Assembly: GCA_003439945.1 (NCBI GenBank)
Contig: QVRM01002767.1
Coordinates: 158,897-222,896, forward strand
Reading direction: 5' to 3'
Length of the DNA stretch: 64,000 nt
Source of the DNA: Dermanyssus gallinae
Taxonomy: Eukaryota; Arthropoda; Arachnida; Mesostigmata; Dermanyssidae
Shown here: positions 1-12,127 of the stretch, in pieces
Numbering within the stretch: position 1 is the stretch's first letter
Layout: each line of letters begins with the position of its first letter
Notes under the pieces: model-generated
Database searches by the model: none
What the model was told of the DNA's origin: nothing
What the model saw: only the letters and a program-made list of their open reading frames with translations
Translations under genes and position numbers: made by a program

Positions 1-97
1 TTGTATCTAAAATACAAGCCCTCACAAACACATTTCCCAAACGCAACATAATTTCAACAGACCGTACTCATCTGTAAAATATAATTTGCTCAGGTGA

Positions 98-2600
98 GGA
101 CCACACTATCGCCTTAAACGAATTTCTGAACATCGTGCCTTTAGAGAAACACCTTCTGAACAACGTCGTGCCTTTAGAGAAACACCTTCCACTGAAGCGC
201 GAGTATCTAAAAGGCAACAGCGACGTCAAGACTATGCAACCACTCAAAAACTTTTTAGCCAAAACCGATCCAAATGTGCTCATGAGGTGCTAGACGGCAA
301 ACACACCATACACAACATGCAGGCCACCGAAGTTGTAGAACACTGGGCCAACACGATGACACAACCACCCCCTGAACCACTCCCTTGCCCCGTATACACT
401 CCCAACTCTGATCTCTTTGAGGTTTCCCTTCCTATCTCCCTAAAGGAAACCCACGTAGCTCTCCGCGGACCTTCTAAAGCACTAGGCTTGGACGGGATTT
501 GTCTTTCGTCCCTCCGTAAACTCCCGTTAGAAGTAGTCTGTTGTATTCTTAACATACTATGAATTAGCGATATTGCCTCAGCCCATGAAACTGCTCGCTT
601 AGCGTTCATCCCTAAAATTAACAATGCCACATCCCCAAGCGATCTGCGACCCCTATCTATTAGTTCATACTTACAACGAACGCTTAACAAAATTCTCTCT
701 AGACGCCTCCAGAACTCTATTAAGCTTCTCCCAATCCAGCGAGCGTTTCTCCCCTATAATATTACCTTCCAGAATCTTGCGGTTCTGGATGGTATCCTTA
801 ACGATGCCAAGTCTGCAGGACGTGAGCTCAGACTCGCCTCAATCGACCTCCGTAAGGCGTTCGACATGGTGAGTCATGACTCCGTCCTGTGGTCACTCCG
901 GACTCGCGGATACCCGGAGGTATTCATTAACTATATCGAACGCTTGTACCTCTCATCTAAAACTCTCATAGAATTTGGACAAGAATGTCGTACATTTCGG
1001 CCAACTAGGGGTGTTAGGCAGGGAGATCCTCTTTCCCCCCTCTTATCTAATCTAGTTATCGACGACATTCTTTCAAAATTAGACAAAACTAATATCGGGT
1101 ATCCAACTTACTGATGACTTCCGCCTTATGGGCTTAGCCTTTGCGGATGATCTCATCCTCCTAGCCTCCACGAAATCCACTCTCCAACGGCACCTTAATA
1201 TTGCAGACCTACTTTTGAAATCCCGAGGCCTTGAAATTAATACTAATAAAAGCTTTACTATCTCCCACCTATTTAATAGGAAGGAAAATAAAGGTTTTAT
1301 CAATACCGTACCAGAATTTAACGTTGGAGAACGGCAATTGCCAGCTAAAGATATGAGCGATCGATGGAGATATCTTGGAGTCGACTTTGACAGCAATGGC
1401 AGAGTTGACTCCACCAAGGATATACTCCTTAATTTACTCAACACACTCACGATAGCTCCCCTTAAACCCCACCAAAGACTCATATTTTTGAAAGACTTTC
1501 TCATTCCCCGTCTCCTATATAAACTGGTCTCCGGTCCCAGACCATCTTACGCACTCCTTAGTAACCTAGATAAAGAGATCAGAAAGGTTGTTAAGTCGAA
1601 ATGGCTTAAGCTCGAAAACTCGGTGCCGAACGCCTACCTGTACACGCACACAGCACACGGCGGTCTGGACATCCCCTGCCTCCAAACATTCATTCCCAGA
1701 CTCCGCCTCTCCCGCCTGACAGCACTACAACACTCCACGCACCTTGGGGTCCAATGGATGCTAACCACCGAGCACTTTAAAAAAGATCTTGCGAAAACAA
1801 GACTTCTTTGCGAGCGCTTGGGAACCTCCATTGAGACCGCTACACAAGAGACCGATTACTGGTCTCAACAACTACACAACACGTTCGATGGGGCACATTT
1901 TAAAAAAGCACACGAAACGCCCTTTGTACATTACTGGATTAAGGGTATGCCCTACCTATCTGGTAAGGAGTATTTAAACCTACTAAAGCTCAGGATCAAC
2001 GCACTACCAACGCGTGCCAGATTGGCCAGGGGACGGCCGGGCTACAACAAACGTTGTAGGCACGGGTGTCATGCGCCTGAGACGTTGGCTCATGTCGCTC
2101 AGATGTGCGATACAACACACAAACAAACCATAAAGAGACATGACGACGTCTGTGATCGCGTGGCGCGTCTTCTCCGCGAAAGGGGTCATGAGGTGGTTCG
2201 TGAGCGAGTATTCCGTCGACCGGGCGCACCGGGTCTAAAGCCCGACCTCGTAATAACAACACCTACCGAGGTCTGGGTTTTAGATGCCGAGGTTTGCGGC
2301 CAGAACCGGGACCTGGCAAAAGCACGGCAAGACAAGATCGCCAAATATGACGTCGAGTTCCTAAGAGCGGCGCTCCCCTACCCGCAAAAACCTCGCAGAT
2401 TCGGATCCATCACTATCTCTATGAGTGGTGTATGGGACTCCGAATCTGCGAGGACGCTCTTGGGGCTCGGCGTCACGAAGAGGAATCTTATGGATCTCAC
2501 CGTTTTAACTTTGCAAGGAACCTTGAGGATATATCGCTCGCACCGGGTCCATAAGAGCGGGGGCTACCATCAAGCAAGGACACGGACAACTGACTCTTAA
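98..2600 (+). pseudogene. R2-clade non-LTR retrotransposon, broken ORF
   Basis: This is the C-terminal two thirds of an R2-type polyprotein. Seen: the reverse transcriptase palm runs in one frame from about 98 to 1114, including GVRQGDPLSPLL near 1010 and a conserved KALGLDGI block near 477. It then continues in another frame from about 1108, with FADDLILLAS at 1138. Downstream is a C-X3-C-X7-H-X4-C zinc knuckle near 2058-2098, then a restriction-like endonuclease with KPDLVI and VLDAEV (about 2237-2300), ending at 2600. Known: RT followed by CCHC and a PD-(D/E)XK nuclease is the R2-clade order. Breaks: an in-frame TGA at 560-562 and a one-base frameshift at about 1108-1112. The N-terminal DNA-binding zinc fingers are missing. 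A stretch of about 30 bases is tandemly repeated near 134-190. No 28S rDNA flanks it. Confidence 0.88.
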
Positions 2601-2696
2601 CTTCACGTGACACCTTTTTACCACCATTTTTTATTAAGGCGAGCACTGCCGAGTGTGCAAACGTATTGTAAATGATTAATAAATCATCACAATATT

Positions 2697-2698
<2 letters not shown>

Positions 2699-2779
<81 letters not shown>

Positions 2780-2784
2780 TATAT
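2699..2784. repeat. (TA)n microsatellite
   Basis: About 86 bases of nearly pure TA dinucleotides with one G interruption. It lies exactly at the left edge of duplicated segment A. The translated YIYIYI frames on both strands are artefacts. Confidence 0.97.
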
Positions 2785-2876
2785 TACTGCATTTAGCAGA
2801 CAGAATTGTAGATGTTTACGGCTAACCAAAATTGGCTATATTTTCTTCATTTATTGCTTTGCTCTCGTCAACGTTA

Positions 2877-3157
2877 TCACGTCGTTGCCACCTCGAATTG
2901 GTTTTCTCTAACGCATTGTCTTGATGCCTTCATTGCTTGGTCGAAGTATGCCTCGGCGTACTTTAATGACGTTTCCGAGCCGTGATAGGTCTAGCTGAAG
3001 TTTCTCGACCAATGCCAGGAGCACTTGGCTTCGAAGCGCTGTAGAAAAAGCGCGTCCAGCAATAGCTAGCTGTGTGAACCTCGTGTAGAGTCTCGAGTGG
3101 CAGAACGCTTCTTGTGAAACAGTTTGACCTTCACATGCTTGATCAACGTCTTCAAGC
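2877..3157 (-). pseudogene. Exon 3 of copy A, frameshifted
   Basis: 281 nt compared with 280 nt in copy B. The first 60 residues or so match B, including two cysteines and the C-H-S-R-L-Y-T-R stretch. A one-base insertion near 2963 then shifts the frame before the final helix. The third cysteine and the normal stop at 2877-2879 are read out of frame. Confidence 0.7.
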
Positions 3158-3316
3158 CTAGAATGCCATATTAGATAAATTATGTTATCGCTTGTACGCA
3201 ATTATAATTTGTGAAGGTAACATATTATTCTCAACATTTTTTATTCAAGTGTTTTTTACTAACTTCTCCGAAGCCGCACCGGTTTTACCTATGGGATATG
3301 TAAAATAGGAATTTAC

Positions 3317-3362
<46 letters not shown>

Positions 3363-3477
3363 CTTTGAGTAGTCAATAACACTCAATCAATAGTATTTAA
3401 ATAAACAATATTGTAGATATATAATCAATATATTAGTAATTGTGATATATGTATATATAGATAACAATACAACCTTA

Positions 3478-3717
3478 TTACAAAAACATTATGATTCGTA
3501 TTACTATTAGTTTACTTTTAATATTCATATTTTTGTAATAACACATAACACAAAAATATAAAGTTGTGAGGTTCAAACGGGCCGCCTTAATTTCAGCAAG
3601 TGCAATTGATTTGCTCATCCCATAACTCCGAGTATACAAGCGACAATGCCTCCACACACCACGAGAGACAGAAGGTATCTCAGATATACTCCCTAGCGTT
3701 GGTCCCCCGTCCTCCAC
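3478..3717 (-). other. Open frame in intron 2, possible alternative exon
   Basis: A short minus-strand frame kept open in both duplicate copies (here and 25531-25716). It contains RLYTR as in exon 3. A possible acceptor, preceded by a pyrimidine-rich run and ending GGAG near 3652, would enter it in the same phase as exon 3 (one base, then codons). No good donor is visible. It could be an old duplicated last exon or chance. Confidence 0.2.
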
Positions 3718-4106
3718 ACTTCTGGACAGATTTCGAATGAATCTTGCTGCTCAGACATAGTTCCGTTTCTGCCTAGATGTCGAACTGGATGTAAGAACAT
3801 GACTTCGAGCTGGCCCCTCAAAACACCAAAACCTTATATAGTACATCACAGGGATAAAAGGAACTAACGAGAATCTGTGGCATAACCGTCATGCTAGACA
3901 GGCTTCTTATCCAGTACGCCGCGAGACGAAGCACCTGGACTTATGTTGAACACGGGTCTCGCGGGTAATCCACACATTCCGTTACGTCGCCAAAGGCCTT
4001 TGCAAGCTTCTCAAAACCTGGGTCGGACCCTGTTCAGTGAGGCCAAACGAAGACTGCTAATCTGCGTTATAGACTCCATGCCGCTCCATGTAGGAGCGGG
4101 CCTAAC

Positions 4107-4637
4107 TCTGCGCAAACACAAGATCGAAGCGCCCTGAGCTCGACGCAGGTGTCATGGTCTAATTTAGTTGTCCATTCGAGACTTCAAAGGGCAACAAACC
4201 ATCGTGCCATGGTTATTTGAAGTCTGTACCGGTTGATTTAATAGATTTCCCCTTATTGTGGAATATGGTTGATGAGGAACACGGCAAAGGGCCCCCTGGA
4301 GACGACGCCACTTGGTCAACGGTCAAGAAGGCAACGCTGTCAGCTCAACAAAAAGAGTGGGACTTGATGAGGCGAACTCAAGGGTCGGGGCATTGATCTG
4401 CGTTCCTTGTCCTACGGAAATGGAATGACGAACCGCCCGGGTAACTGTCGTGCTAACCGCGTACGCCTCTTAAGTGTTTTATTTTGCAGGGCACTGTACA
4501 GATATTGCTTTGGAATAAACGTAAACGTAAACGCATATACAGAAGTAAGCATACGGGCTTATATATAACGTGTATATCATGCTTGCTTAGAACGAGGTAA
4601 ATAAACATTTCAAATTTAAAACTAGGGCTTAGACGTG
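4107..4637. other. Copy-A-specific segment, no gene seen
   Basis: About 530 bases present in copy A but absent from B, where the sequence jumps at about 26113. I find no long frame, terminal repeat or target duplication, so I cannot say whether A gained it or B lost it. Confidence 0.6.
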
Positions 4638-4845
4638 ACGCTACGCATGTACAAACAACAACAAGCCACATAACGGCAGAAGGTGATGCTTTTGCGTTTG
4701 GTCTACGTTTTATCTACAGGTTTCTTTTGAATACCTGAAATGCTAGGTGAGCAATAATCTGACTTACAATAAATTAGTCCAGTGCATAATCACATGTTTA
4801 GATTTCTCAAAGCGTCCATAAACACGTAGTGTCTTCAACCCACGC

Positions 4846-4846
<1 letters not shown>

Positions 4847-4889
<43 letters not shown>
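4847..4889. repeat. (TA)n microsatellite
   Basis: Pure TA run in intron 2 of copy A. The matching place in copy B (26327-26388) carries a longer run. Confidence 0.95.
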
Positions 4890-4891
<2 letters not shown>

Positions 4892-5161
4892 AAATTAATT
4901 TTGATGTATCTCCGAGGCTGCATCAAATTTCTTAGAGCGCTTCGTGTGCCATACGGCATAACGAGCTCCTACTGCCATTATTATCGCCAATCACAAATAT
5001 ATTGCGTTTTATTTGTTTCTTATTTAACACAAGATTTAACTTGTCGCACATGTTTGTGCGACACAGCTTAAAGTAAGACATGTGCACAAGTATCCAAATC
5101 ATGCTTAACAAGTAAGAGTTATTGGTGCACATTTCTGTAGTATAACGTGTATAGTACTTAC

Positions 5162-5327
5162 ACGGCATTAATGTCGACTATAAATTGTTCCCGGCAGGCT
5201 TGTAGCTTCCCTAGCGCCTGGTCTTTCAGCTCGGGTCTGCCTTCGGTAATATTTTCTATAGCAGGTCTTACCATACAAATTGTACAGTTGGCGCATTCAC
5301 GCATAGCTTTCTGTATACAGGTCATGG
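5162..5327 (-). pseudogene. Exon 2 of copy A (166 nt)
   Basis: Open middle exon with five cysteines, preceded by TTTGCAG and followed by GTAAGTA. It is identical in length to exon 2 of copy B and of G2, and differs from B at only a few bases (I/V and E/Q changes). The exon itself is undamaged; the gene around it is not. Confidence 0.75.
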
Positions 5328-7983
5328 CTGCAAATAAATAAATGTATAAATAACATATATATATATAGCAGCGAATCGAGTACAAACATACATATATGTA
5401 TAAACATAAATTTGTTTTATATGTGTGCTATTCGTGTGTGTCCATGACATTTTTTTAATTATTTTATAATATTAATAATAATGGGTAATTTATATTATAA
5501 ATAAGTAATAGATGAAGCTCTCCATTATGTGTATTCTCTGCGTACGAAGCTATCGGGGTATTTGTCAAGCCCACGGAATGCAGGGTATAGGTGTCCACTA
5601 AACAAGCGTATTCAATTCTTCAGAGTGAGGTGACTAGTTAGCCTAGCTCATCCCAATTGTAGAATTGTTAACTTTCTCAAAAACCTATAGTAAAATGAAT
5701 GCTAAGTTTAAATCAATGATTGCCTATGCAATGCTTAAATAGATTTGAGAATAGAGCGGCTAAGGGCGCTGAGTGAGCTCAGAAAATTAGCAAGTCGACA
5801 AAAGAGTCGCCTCCTTTAGCCGCGAGTGCTTCGAGAGTCTTCGAGGGTCTCGGGCCTAGAATCACTAGACAACCCCAAGACCTGTGCAATCACACACTTA
5901 AAGCTTTGGGTGATCGTTTGACCGGTGAATTTCTATTACAGCGGCTGTTGGTGAATCGTCATGAAGGGAACGCCAATACGGTGCGCCGACATAAACATAC
6001 TGATTTATGAAGTTATTCTTACACCTCATCACCTAAAGGTCCTAGTTTGCCGACGCTATCCACCCTTGCCGCCGACGACCCCGTGAGATCCTACGCTAAA
6101 CTCTCGGTACCGTTGGTGACTATCTTACAAACAACCTGAATAATAAATTTAATAGGTGATATTGTTTCAATATGATATCTATAATAATATAAATAAGAAG
6201 CTGATGGCTAAAGAGAGGGCTAACAATTATCGAGTTTACATAGTACACACAAGGCTAACAAGAAGATGACTCATTGACGCACGCTCTAAATTAGAGGTAT
6301 ATTATATTTAAAACCAATTAGCTAAATTATTAAAGGTTTTCTTGCATGTATAGACATTAGTATAATCACTTAGCCACCGGAAATATTGCGATACCTAAAA
6401 CTTCAAAACTAAAACGACTGGTAACGACGTACGTATGATGACCAAACTCTACGAACTATAATAAATTATATTGACAAGTATAACTGGAGTGAGTAACAGT
6501 CATAACAAAGCAATTTTGAATCTAGTATCTATCATATTCAAATCTATTTACCAAGATGGTTGATCTGTTCTGGTTGAACGACGATGACCCTAGATTTACT
6601 AAAATGCGATTTCTCACATGTATAGGTTGGTTGCTAACACATGTAGAATCTCCTTAGTAAAGACAACTAATAAGGTGCACATTCCAGTAGTTTACTCCCT
6701 TTGGTGTTGCCCTAAAATTCAAGAGCAGTAACAAAACTTGCTGGCGATGAGGGCTTAGAAAGTGGTTTGATATATGCAGTCAGATATTTAAGACGAGATG
6801 CCTAAAAAGCACGTTGTATAAGGGCTAAAAAGAGGACACTCTAATGTGTGTCCATATATATATATATATATATGTATATTTCGGATTGTTAAAAAGAAAA
6901 ACTAATTTAAAATGTATCTGAAATTTAATTAAAAATACACTGTCTTGAATAGAATTAAGTACTTTAATATTAGCAGGGTCTGCAGCTAATTTGCGTGCGT
7001 AAGATGCTTCATGTAAGTTTTCAAGCTGTCTAACACATATACTTAATACAATACAAACGGTGCGCAGCTATTCTGAGTAACCCAGTTGAAGTCAGAAAGA
7101 GTACAATTAAATTACTTTGCTGTGACGCATGCCCGTACGGCCATATTTGACTATAAAGCTCGTCGCTAGAGTTACAGTTAGGGCCATCGACTAGGTCAAC
7201 TGCACCGTTTATACTTGCGCCCAGTGATCAGGCTCAAGCATATTTCCAAGACAGTCTTAATTTATGTTGTATTGACGACAATGCTTGTGGTCGGTCTCTA
7301 AATATAGAGAACTCATTTTGCCTGTCAGTTGTTTTACATATATTTGCCACTCTTAGTTACTGTTGATGCCTCCGACCGTAACTTTAGCCACGCCCAAGGC
7401 CGCATCAACAGCGGCTTATGAAAACTACATTATCTCAAAAAGACTAAGTGCTCGAAATTTGGGAGCTTCTGAGTTTAAGATCAAACCGTTGTACCTGAAA
7501 AAGATTGCTAGGGCTTCACACAACAAGCAACAATCGTCTTCTGAGCCCGGTAGCAGAGCGCCCATAGGATAAAAACTCTCTTCGCAAATCAACTAACCTA
7601 AAGCGAACTGACGCTACTTAGCCGTTATAAATAACGAGAGTCCGACCGTGACGGACCAGTTTTCCCTGTACACGAGCTTAATTGCGCAATCTGCCAGGGG
7701 CTGACGAATATCACAGGCCTAGACATGATCGTAATTGCGAATTTTGTGAATTGACCTATTCTGAAAACCATGAGTACTTATGAACACATTAGATTATTGA
7801 ACCAACTCATAGTGTTTGGCAGTAAGAGCACCCAATGTGTCGGATATGAACAGACAGAACACATATTTTACAAGTATCGTTCTGACCTGTCAAACGATTG
7901 CACGAGTCTGTGTGTACGAAAACGTCGCTCTAAATCTACTTTATTTATTTATTTATTATTAATATGACGCCTATACACAATGT

Positions 7984-8196
7984 GTGAAAACAAGTCAAAT
8001 TTGTAATTTAATTGAATTACGAAAATATATAACACATCTAAGGCACGGTGGTGGCGGCGGCGAAGGGAAACAGGAGTACCAGCAGGGGTCAATCATCCTT
8101 TATTTTACCGTAGACAAAAATCATTTGTTGGCAGTCGGCCGCTCGACAAAAGCAGTTGTCCCGCTCATGGATGAAAATAGACCTGCATCATCATAA
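7984..8196 (+). other. Open frame conserved between copies, function unknown
   Basis: A 70-codon frame with a glycine-rich stretch followed by about 39 residues nearly unchanged in copy B (35056-35265), ending at the same stop. It could be an exon of an unrecognised gene or simply reflect the recent duplication. No splice sites or domain could be assigned. Confidence 0.2.
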
Positions 8197-8960
8197 GCGT
8201 TTTCTGACCTTGCTTTTAATTGCCGCTAGCGGCACTCATTCTATATGGGTGCCGCTTTTACATTTAGGTAGCGTTTAGCAAGCACTAATGTAGCCACTAC
8301 TGCGATCCTTTGAGAGACTAGTAACAGAAAAATGGTCACGTCTGTTTTCCGGCGGCGCCATTTATGATTGTTTTTTTTTAATGATGGGTGGAGAAAGCAC
8401 GCCTGTTAGCGCATAATGGTGGGACGCAAGTAATCTCTTGCAAAGGCCGCCAACAGCTTTCCAGGTCCTCAATGAATAATCGAGTGTGTTCTACAACCTT
8501 AATCGTGCGGCTGTGCTTAGTTGATGCTCCTGCAAAAGAATGCATTACGGTGGTTTGAGCAAGACTTTTTGGAGAACTGCTGCAACAGTGAGAACGTGCG
8601 TAGTTGAGTGTTTCTTGGCCACGAGACATGCTCAGAAGTGCTTCTTCAGTTGTTGATTGACCTCTTCGTGGCGTTCAAATGAGGTGCCGTAGTTTAGGTG
8701 GCAGCGCCGTTGACTACGCACTTTACGAACTAGCTTCAATTTCCAGACATGTTTTTTTTAATTATTTAGGGTGTACACTAATTAATTCACGTTTGGAAGA
8801 CGATTGTTAAATGCCAATGAAAGGCACTCCGCCGTTTAAGCACTGTGAGAATGGAGCGCCGCAGTTGTCCGTATCAATGTGAGCAGATATGTCCGGCAAA
8901 TGAACGCATTGCTGCAGTCATGAAGACGGAGGGCCACGCAACGCAGAAGATAAAGAGCGT

Positions 8961-9176
8961 GTGATGGAGGAGGGTAAATCTGGTGTTGCAGAGCCTATAA
9001 CAGTGCTCCGCCAGAGAAAATCGCGGGCATCGAGGGTGACCAAACAAGAAGCAGTGATATTTTCTGGCAGCGCTGACGGGCTGCAGAATTATTTGAACAA
9101 GGTTTGTGACTATATTATGAGCCATGTAAGTGAAACACGGCTTTACAAAAATGGAAGAGATTGCTATTGTTGTTGA
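8961..9176 (+). pseudogene. Possible retroelement ORF1 fragment (copy A)
   Basis: A 71-residue frame rich in charged residues, matching the C-terminal part of the longer frame at 35998-36300 in copy B. Copy A lacks about 120 bases near 8937 that open the upstream part of the frame in B, so B is closer to the ancestral form. The basic, helical composition suggests a gag-like relic, but no zinc knuckle is present to confirm it. Confidence 0.25.
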
Positions 9177-10033
9177 TACCGAGTGGGCAGGGGCACCTCT
9201 TTGCCCCTGCAAGAGTTAGCGAATGTTAAAGTATCTGCCAGAGCAGGTAGAGCGCTAGAGTTTTTGCGAAAAAGGCAACATATCCGGTATGCACCCGTCC
9301 TTCTCCGAAGATACCATCTTAGATCATCAGGAGCAACTGTGGTAGTTTGAGTTAAAACTATAAATCTGATGAACAATTTTGAATAAAAAGAAATCGAAAA
9401 GAATCGAGGTTATAGAAAGCATTAAGCACCTACGAACCGAGCCGTGTTTTAGCGGTATAAGATTCCCCGGCATTCTTATAGTCGCATGAGGCAAGAAACT
9501 AGTTATCATCGGGAATTTCGTGTACATGCGGCACGGCATAGGGAAGCCTAAAAGAGGGCACACATTCTGCAACAACGAATAGCCAAGAAAAGCACACTAG
9601 TATTTAATGACAATGAGATCACAATTTGTCCAGTAGAGAGCAAACAGCTTTCATAGACCTTACTCGGGTGAGCGAATCGGCATTTCCTATGATAGGAAAA
9701 TGTCGCGCTTGCAGAGAAGGAGACCATGTGTGATCACAGATATATATATATATTTCCTGGTTCAATGATGAATTACTGAACTCAAATCAACTTGCCGCCC
9801 AGAGAAGACAAAAAAGAGGCAAGTGGCCGAACTTCACAAACCTTCTCCACAAAAGGAATAGAAACGTCTAGCCAATACCCGCCCGCCGCAGAATGATTCC
9901 GATGAGGACAGCCTTTTGGTCACCTTCAACGTACTTCCCACATTGATTGCCGCATGCGTGTACCGCATATCCACGGCGCAGAATGGGCTTCTGCGGGGAT
10001 TGCCCAACCGAGCAAGCTTTCAGAAATCCTTTG

Positions 10034-11280
10034 TTATGTATACTTTTTAAGGAGGTTTAGGGCTTGAAGTACATTTACGCACGACCGAGTAAAAGCATGC
10101 AAGCTAACCCCCTTAATATGCTCACGCTTAAACAGTGTGGGTCTCAACCACCAAACAGCAAGTCTCACCAGCCAGCCTTTGGCGCTTGGCAAGAGTCGAG
10201 CCGCAGGCTTGAGGCAAGACCCACTAAAACCTTTCATGTATGCACGCCAGTGTCTACATATATGTATCCCCCTAAGATGACTCTCCAGCCTGCGGCATAC
10301 TTGCCACAGAAGAGTTACTACACAGGCTGCGGGGAAACCCGACAAGCTTTAAATCATTAGGTCCTGCATGTCGAATCGCGTATAGGAAGCGGAGTCTCGT
10401 ACGCTTTCTACTATTCTTCTTCTTCCGACCTCTTCCTTTGCCTTCATGATACGTTGAATGGGCGTCCCAGTTTATGTCCGACGTGAGCATGCGCAATTAG
10501 CTCTCCCGCGTCTATTTTCTGGGCATGCCTCGTCTGGCCTTGGCCCATGCGCCGCATTTCAGGACCATATGTTTCGGAGAGTTCATCTCGTCGTACAAAC
10601 CTTGCGTTGAATCAGCCTTCCCTATCTGGTTTAGATACACCTGGAACTCGCCATGACTTGTGAAACCCAGAGAGAGGGTGAGTGAGACCACCCCCGGGAC
10701 GACTCATCGATCGGCTGATGTTTGAAATAAGGTTCCTTACAGGTAGTCCTGGTTGTCTGTCCAAGACACTGTTCCACTCATTCTGTCACCAATGGAGTGT
10801 CACCCTGCGTTTTTTTTTCGAACCCTTAGCTAAGTCTGCTATTAGGCCCCAGAGCACTGTCTGTGCCATTACGAGCGAGGCCGCCGTACTAATAGTGCGA
10901 TAGCTCCGAATGATACGAAGGGCGAAGGTCCGCTGGACCTTTCTCAAGAGCTTCGTCGTACTTTCTCTTTAGAGAGTACTCCTTGCAATCAGCGAGGAGT
11001 AGTCTCTAAAGAGGAATTTTACCCTTCCTGCCGGTATTCCATCCAAGCCTGGTGCCTTTCCAAGCTCGATCCGTTTCGCCGCAGCAGGAATTTCGACCGG
11101 TGTGACCTCGGGGACGTCAGTGTCGATCATTTCACCATTGGTTAGCGTCTCAAATGCTGCCCGATTAAAACCATGATGCTGTAGGAAAAAAGTGATAATT
11201 ACCAGGAGCTTTTCGTCCTCCGTTAGATGCTTGCTCCTTGCTCTGCCAATATTGCCCTTAATGATCTAGTACGTCTTGCC
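10034..11280 (-). pseudogene. R1-type retrotransposon relic (copy A)
   Basis: Minus-strand remains of an R1-clade ORF2. Near 11030-11110 is the reverse transcriptase entry block GKAPGLDGIPAGRVKFLF, preceded by an acidic linker. Near 10440-10680 is the C-terminal zinc-knuckle region, with HGEFQVYLNQIGKAD and KCGAWAKARRG. The RT core between them is deleted and several stops are present. The same relic occurs at 38430-39640, so it predates the segmental duplication. Confidence 0.65.
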
Positions 11281-11660
11281 CCGTGACCAGAATACTTATC
11301 AGCGACAAACTGACCCACTTGGCTTCCACCGCGATTTCAATATAGAGTTTGAAGATCATTAGAAACTGCACTTTAGACAATGCGGAACAACTTAGATATA
11401 AACGAACGAATGTATAATAGTCGTATGGAGTATACCCACCGAGAGCAACATTGAAATAAAACTGGCCCGCACTATTATAAATAAAAAGTTAAACTGAAAA
11501 ACTGGTGTAGTACAGGGTGTCCCTGCAAGTATTTTTCGTTCCTCCTTCTTTACTCAAGTCTGTTTTTCTTTATTATTTTGTGATTAAACTAAACCAAGAG
11601 TTTCAACGTACTAAAGCTCCACGTGCATTCTTTCTCTCATTGAACTCATTTTAAACAGCA

Positions 11661-11663
<3 letters not shown>

Positions 11664-11714
<51 letters not shown>

Positions 11715-11730
11715 TTTAGACAGTTTTGGT

Positions 11731-11778
<48 letters not shown>
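11664..11778. repeat. Two (TA)n microsatellites
   Basis: Two long TA runs (11664-11712 and 11735-11778) separated by a unique sequence containing TTTAGACAGTTTTGG. That spacer recurs between the shorter runs at 40180-40250. Confidence 0.95.
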
Positions 11779-11782
<4 letters not shown>

Positions 11783-12127
11783 ACCAAAGTTTTCTAGCCG
11801 CAAAATGCATATTTACACACAGGTATAGGTTCTGTAGCATGACTATTACCACACAGCTAGCGCTAAACAGATATATAAATGCACGAGTTTACTGTGGTAA
11901 ACTCGCTAGACTTGTCTACTGCATTAAAGCTAAAGTCTGACCTGATCAGGCATTTTAGCTATTTGCGCGTGACAGTGATACAGCTATTCGTTCAAAATGC
12001 ATATAGAAGGCTATCGAGTCAAGACCATGTGCATCACGCTGCTACTCCGAAGCCTGTCACAAATAGACATTAACTGAATTTATTCCATTTTCAGTTTAAA
12101 ACGTTTTCTACCATAATATATTGTCGT

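Larger units (their letters stand above)
2877..5327 (-). pseudogene. Copy A of secreted three-exon gene, exon 1 lost
   Basis: Two exons of the family described at 24974-31581 are recognisable: exon 2 at 5162-5327 and exon 3 at 2877-3157. The splice signals are intact. There is a good acceptor ending TTTGCAG before exon 2, the donor GTAAGTA follows it, and exon 3 starts after CTAG. Exon 3 carries one extra T near 2962-2964 compared with copy B, which changes the last 29 or so residues and stops the frame at 2908. The signal-peptide exon is absent because copy A skips about 1.73 kb (equivalent to 31139-32871 of B) at a junction near 5997. An AATAAA signal lies at 2850-2855. Inference: a non-functional remnant, unless another 5' exon is used. 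Confidence 0.72.
2784..12127. repeat. Segmental duplication, copy A
   Basis: This stretch matches 24879-40596 in the same orientation, with long near-identical blocks. Examples are 2785-3235 with 24880-25330, 5740-6440 with 30890-33330, 8950-9780 with 36080-36900, and 10030-12125 with 38410-40595. Copy A lacks the mariner, the two LINEs and the first coding exon found in copy B. It has about 100 bases at 3240-3340, about 530 bases at 4107-4637 and about 80 bases at 8700-8780 that B lacks. Between genes it holds introns and intergenic DNA without other recognisable coding sequence. Short indels are common. Confidence 0.93.

Noticed and set aside
1079..1504. 141-codon minus-strand frame over the R2 element
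   Set aside because: Shadow of the reverse transcriptase reading frame on the plus strand.
2497..2911. Frames rich in Tyr-Ile repeats on both strands
   Set aside because: Translations of the (TA)n microsatellite; the same applies to the frames at 4829, 12782, 21875, 40110, 41382 and 46834.
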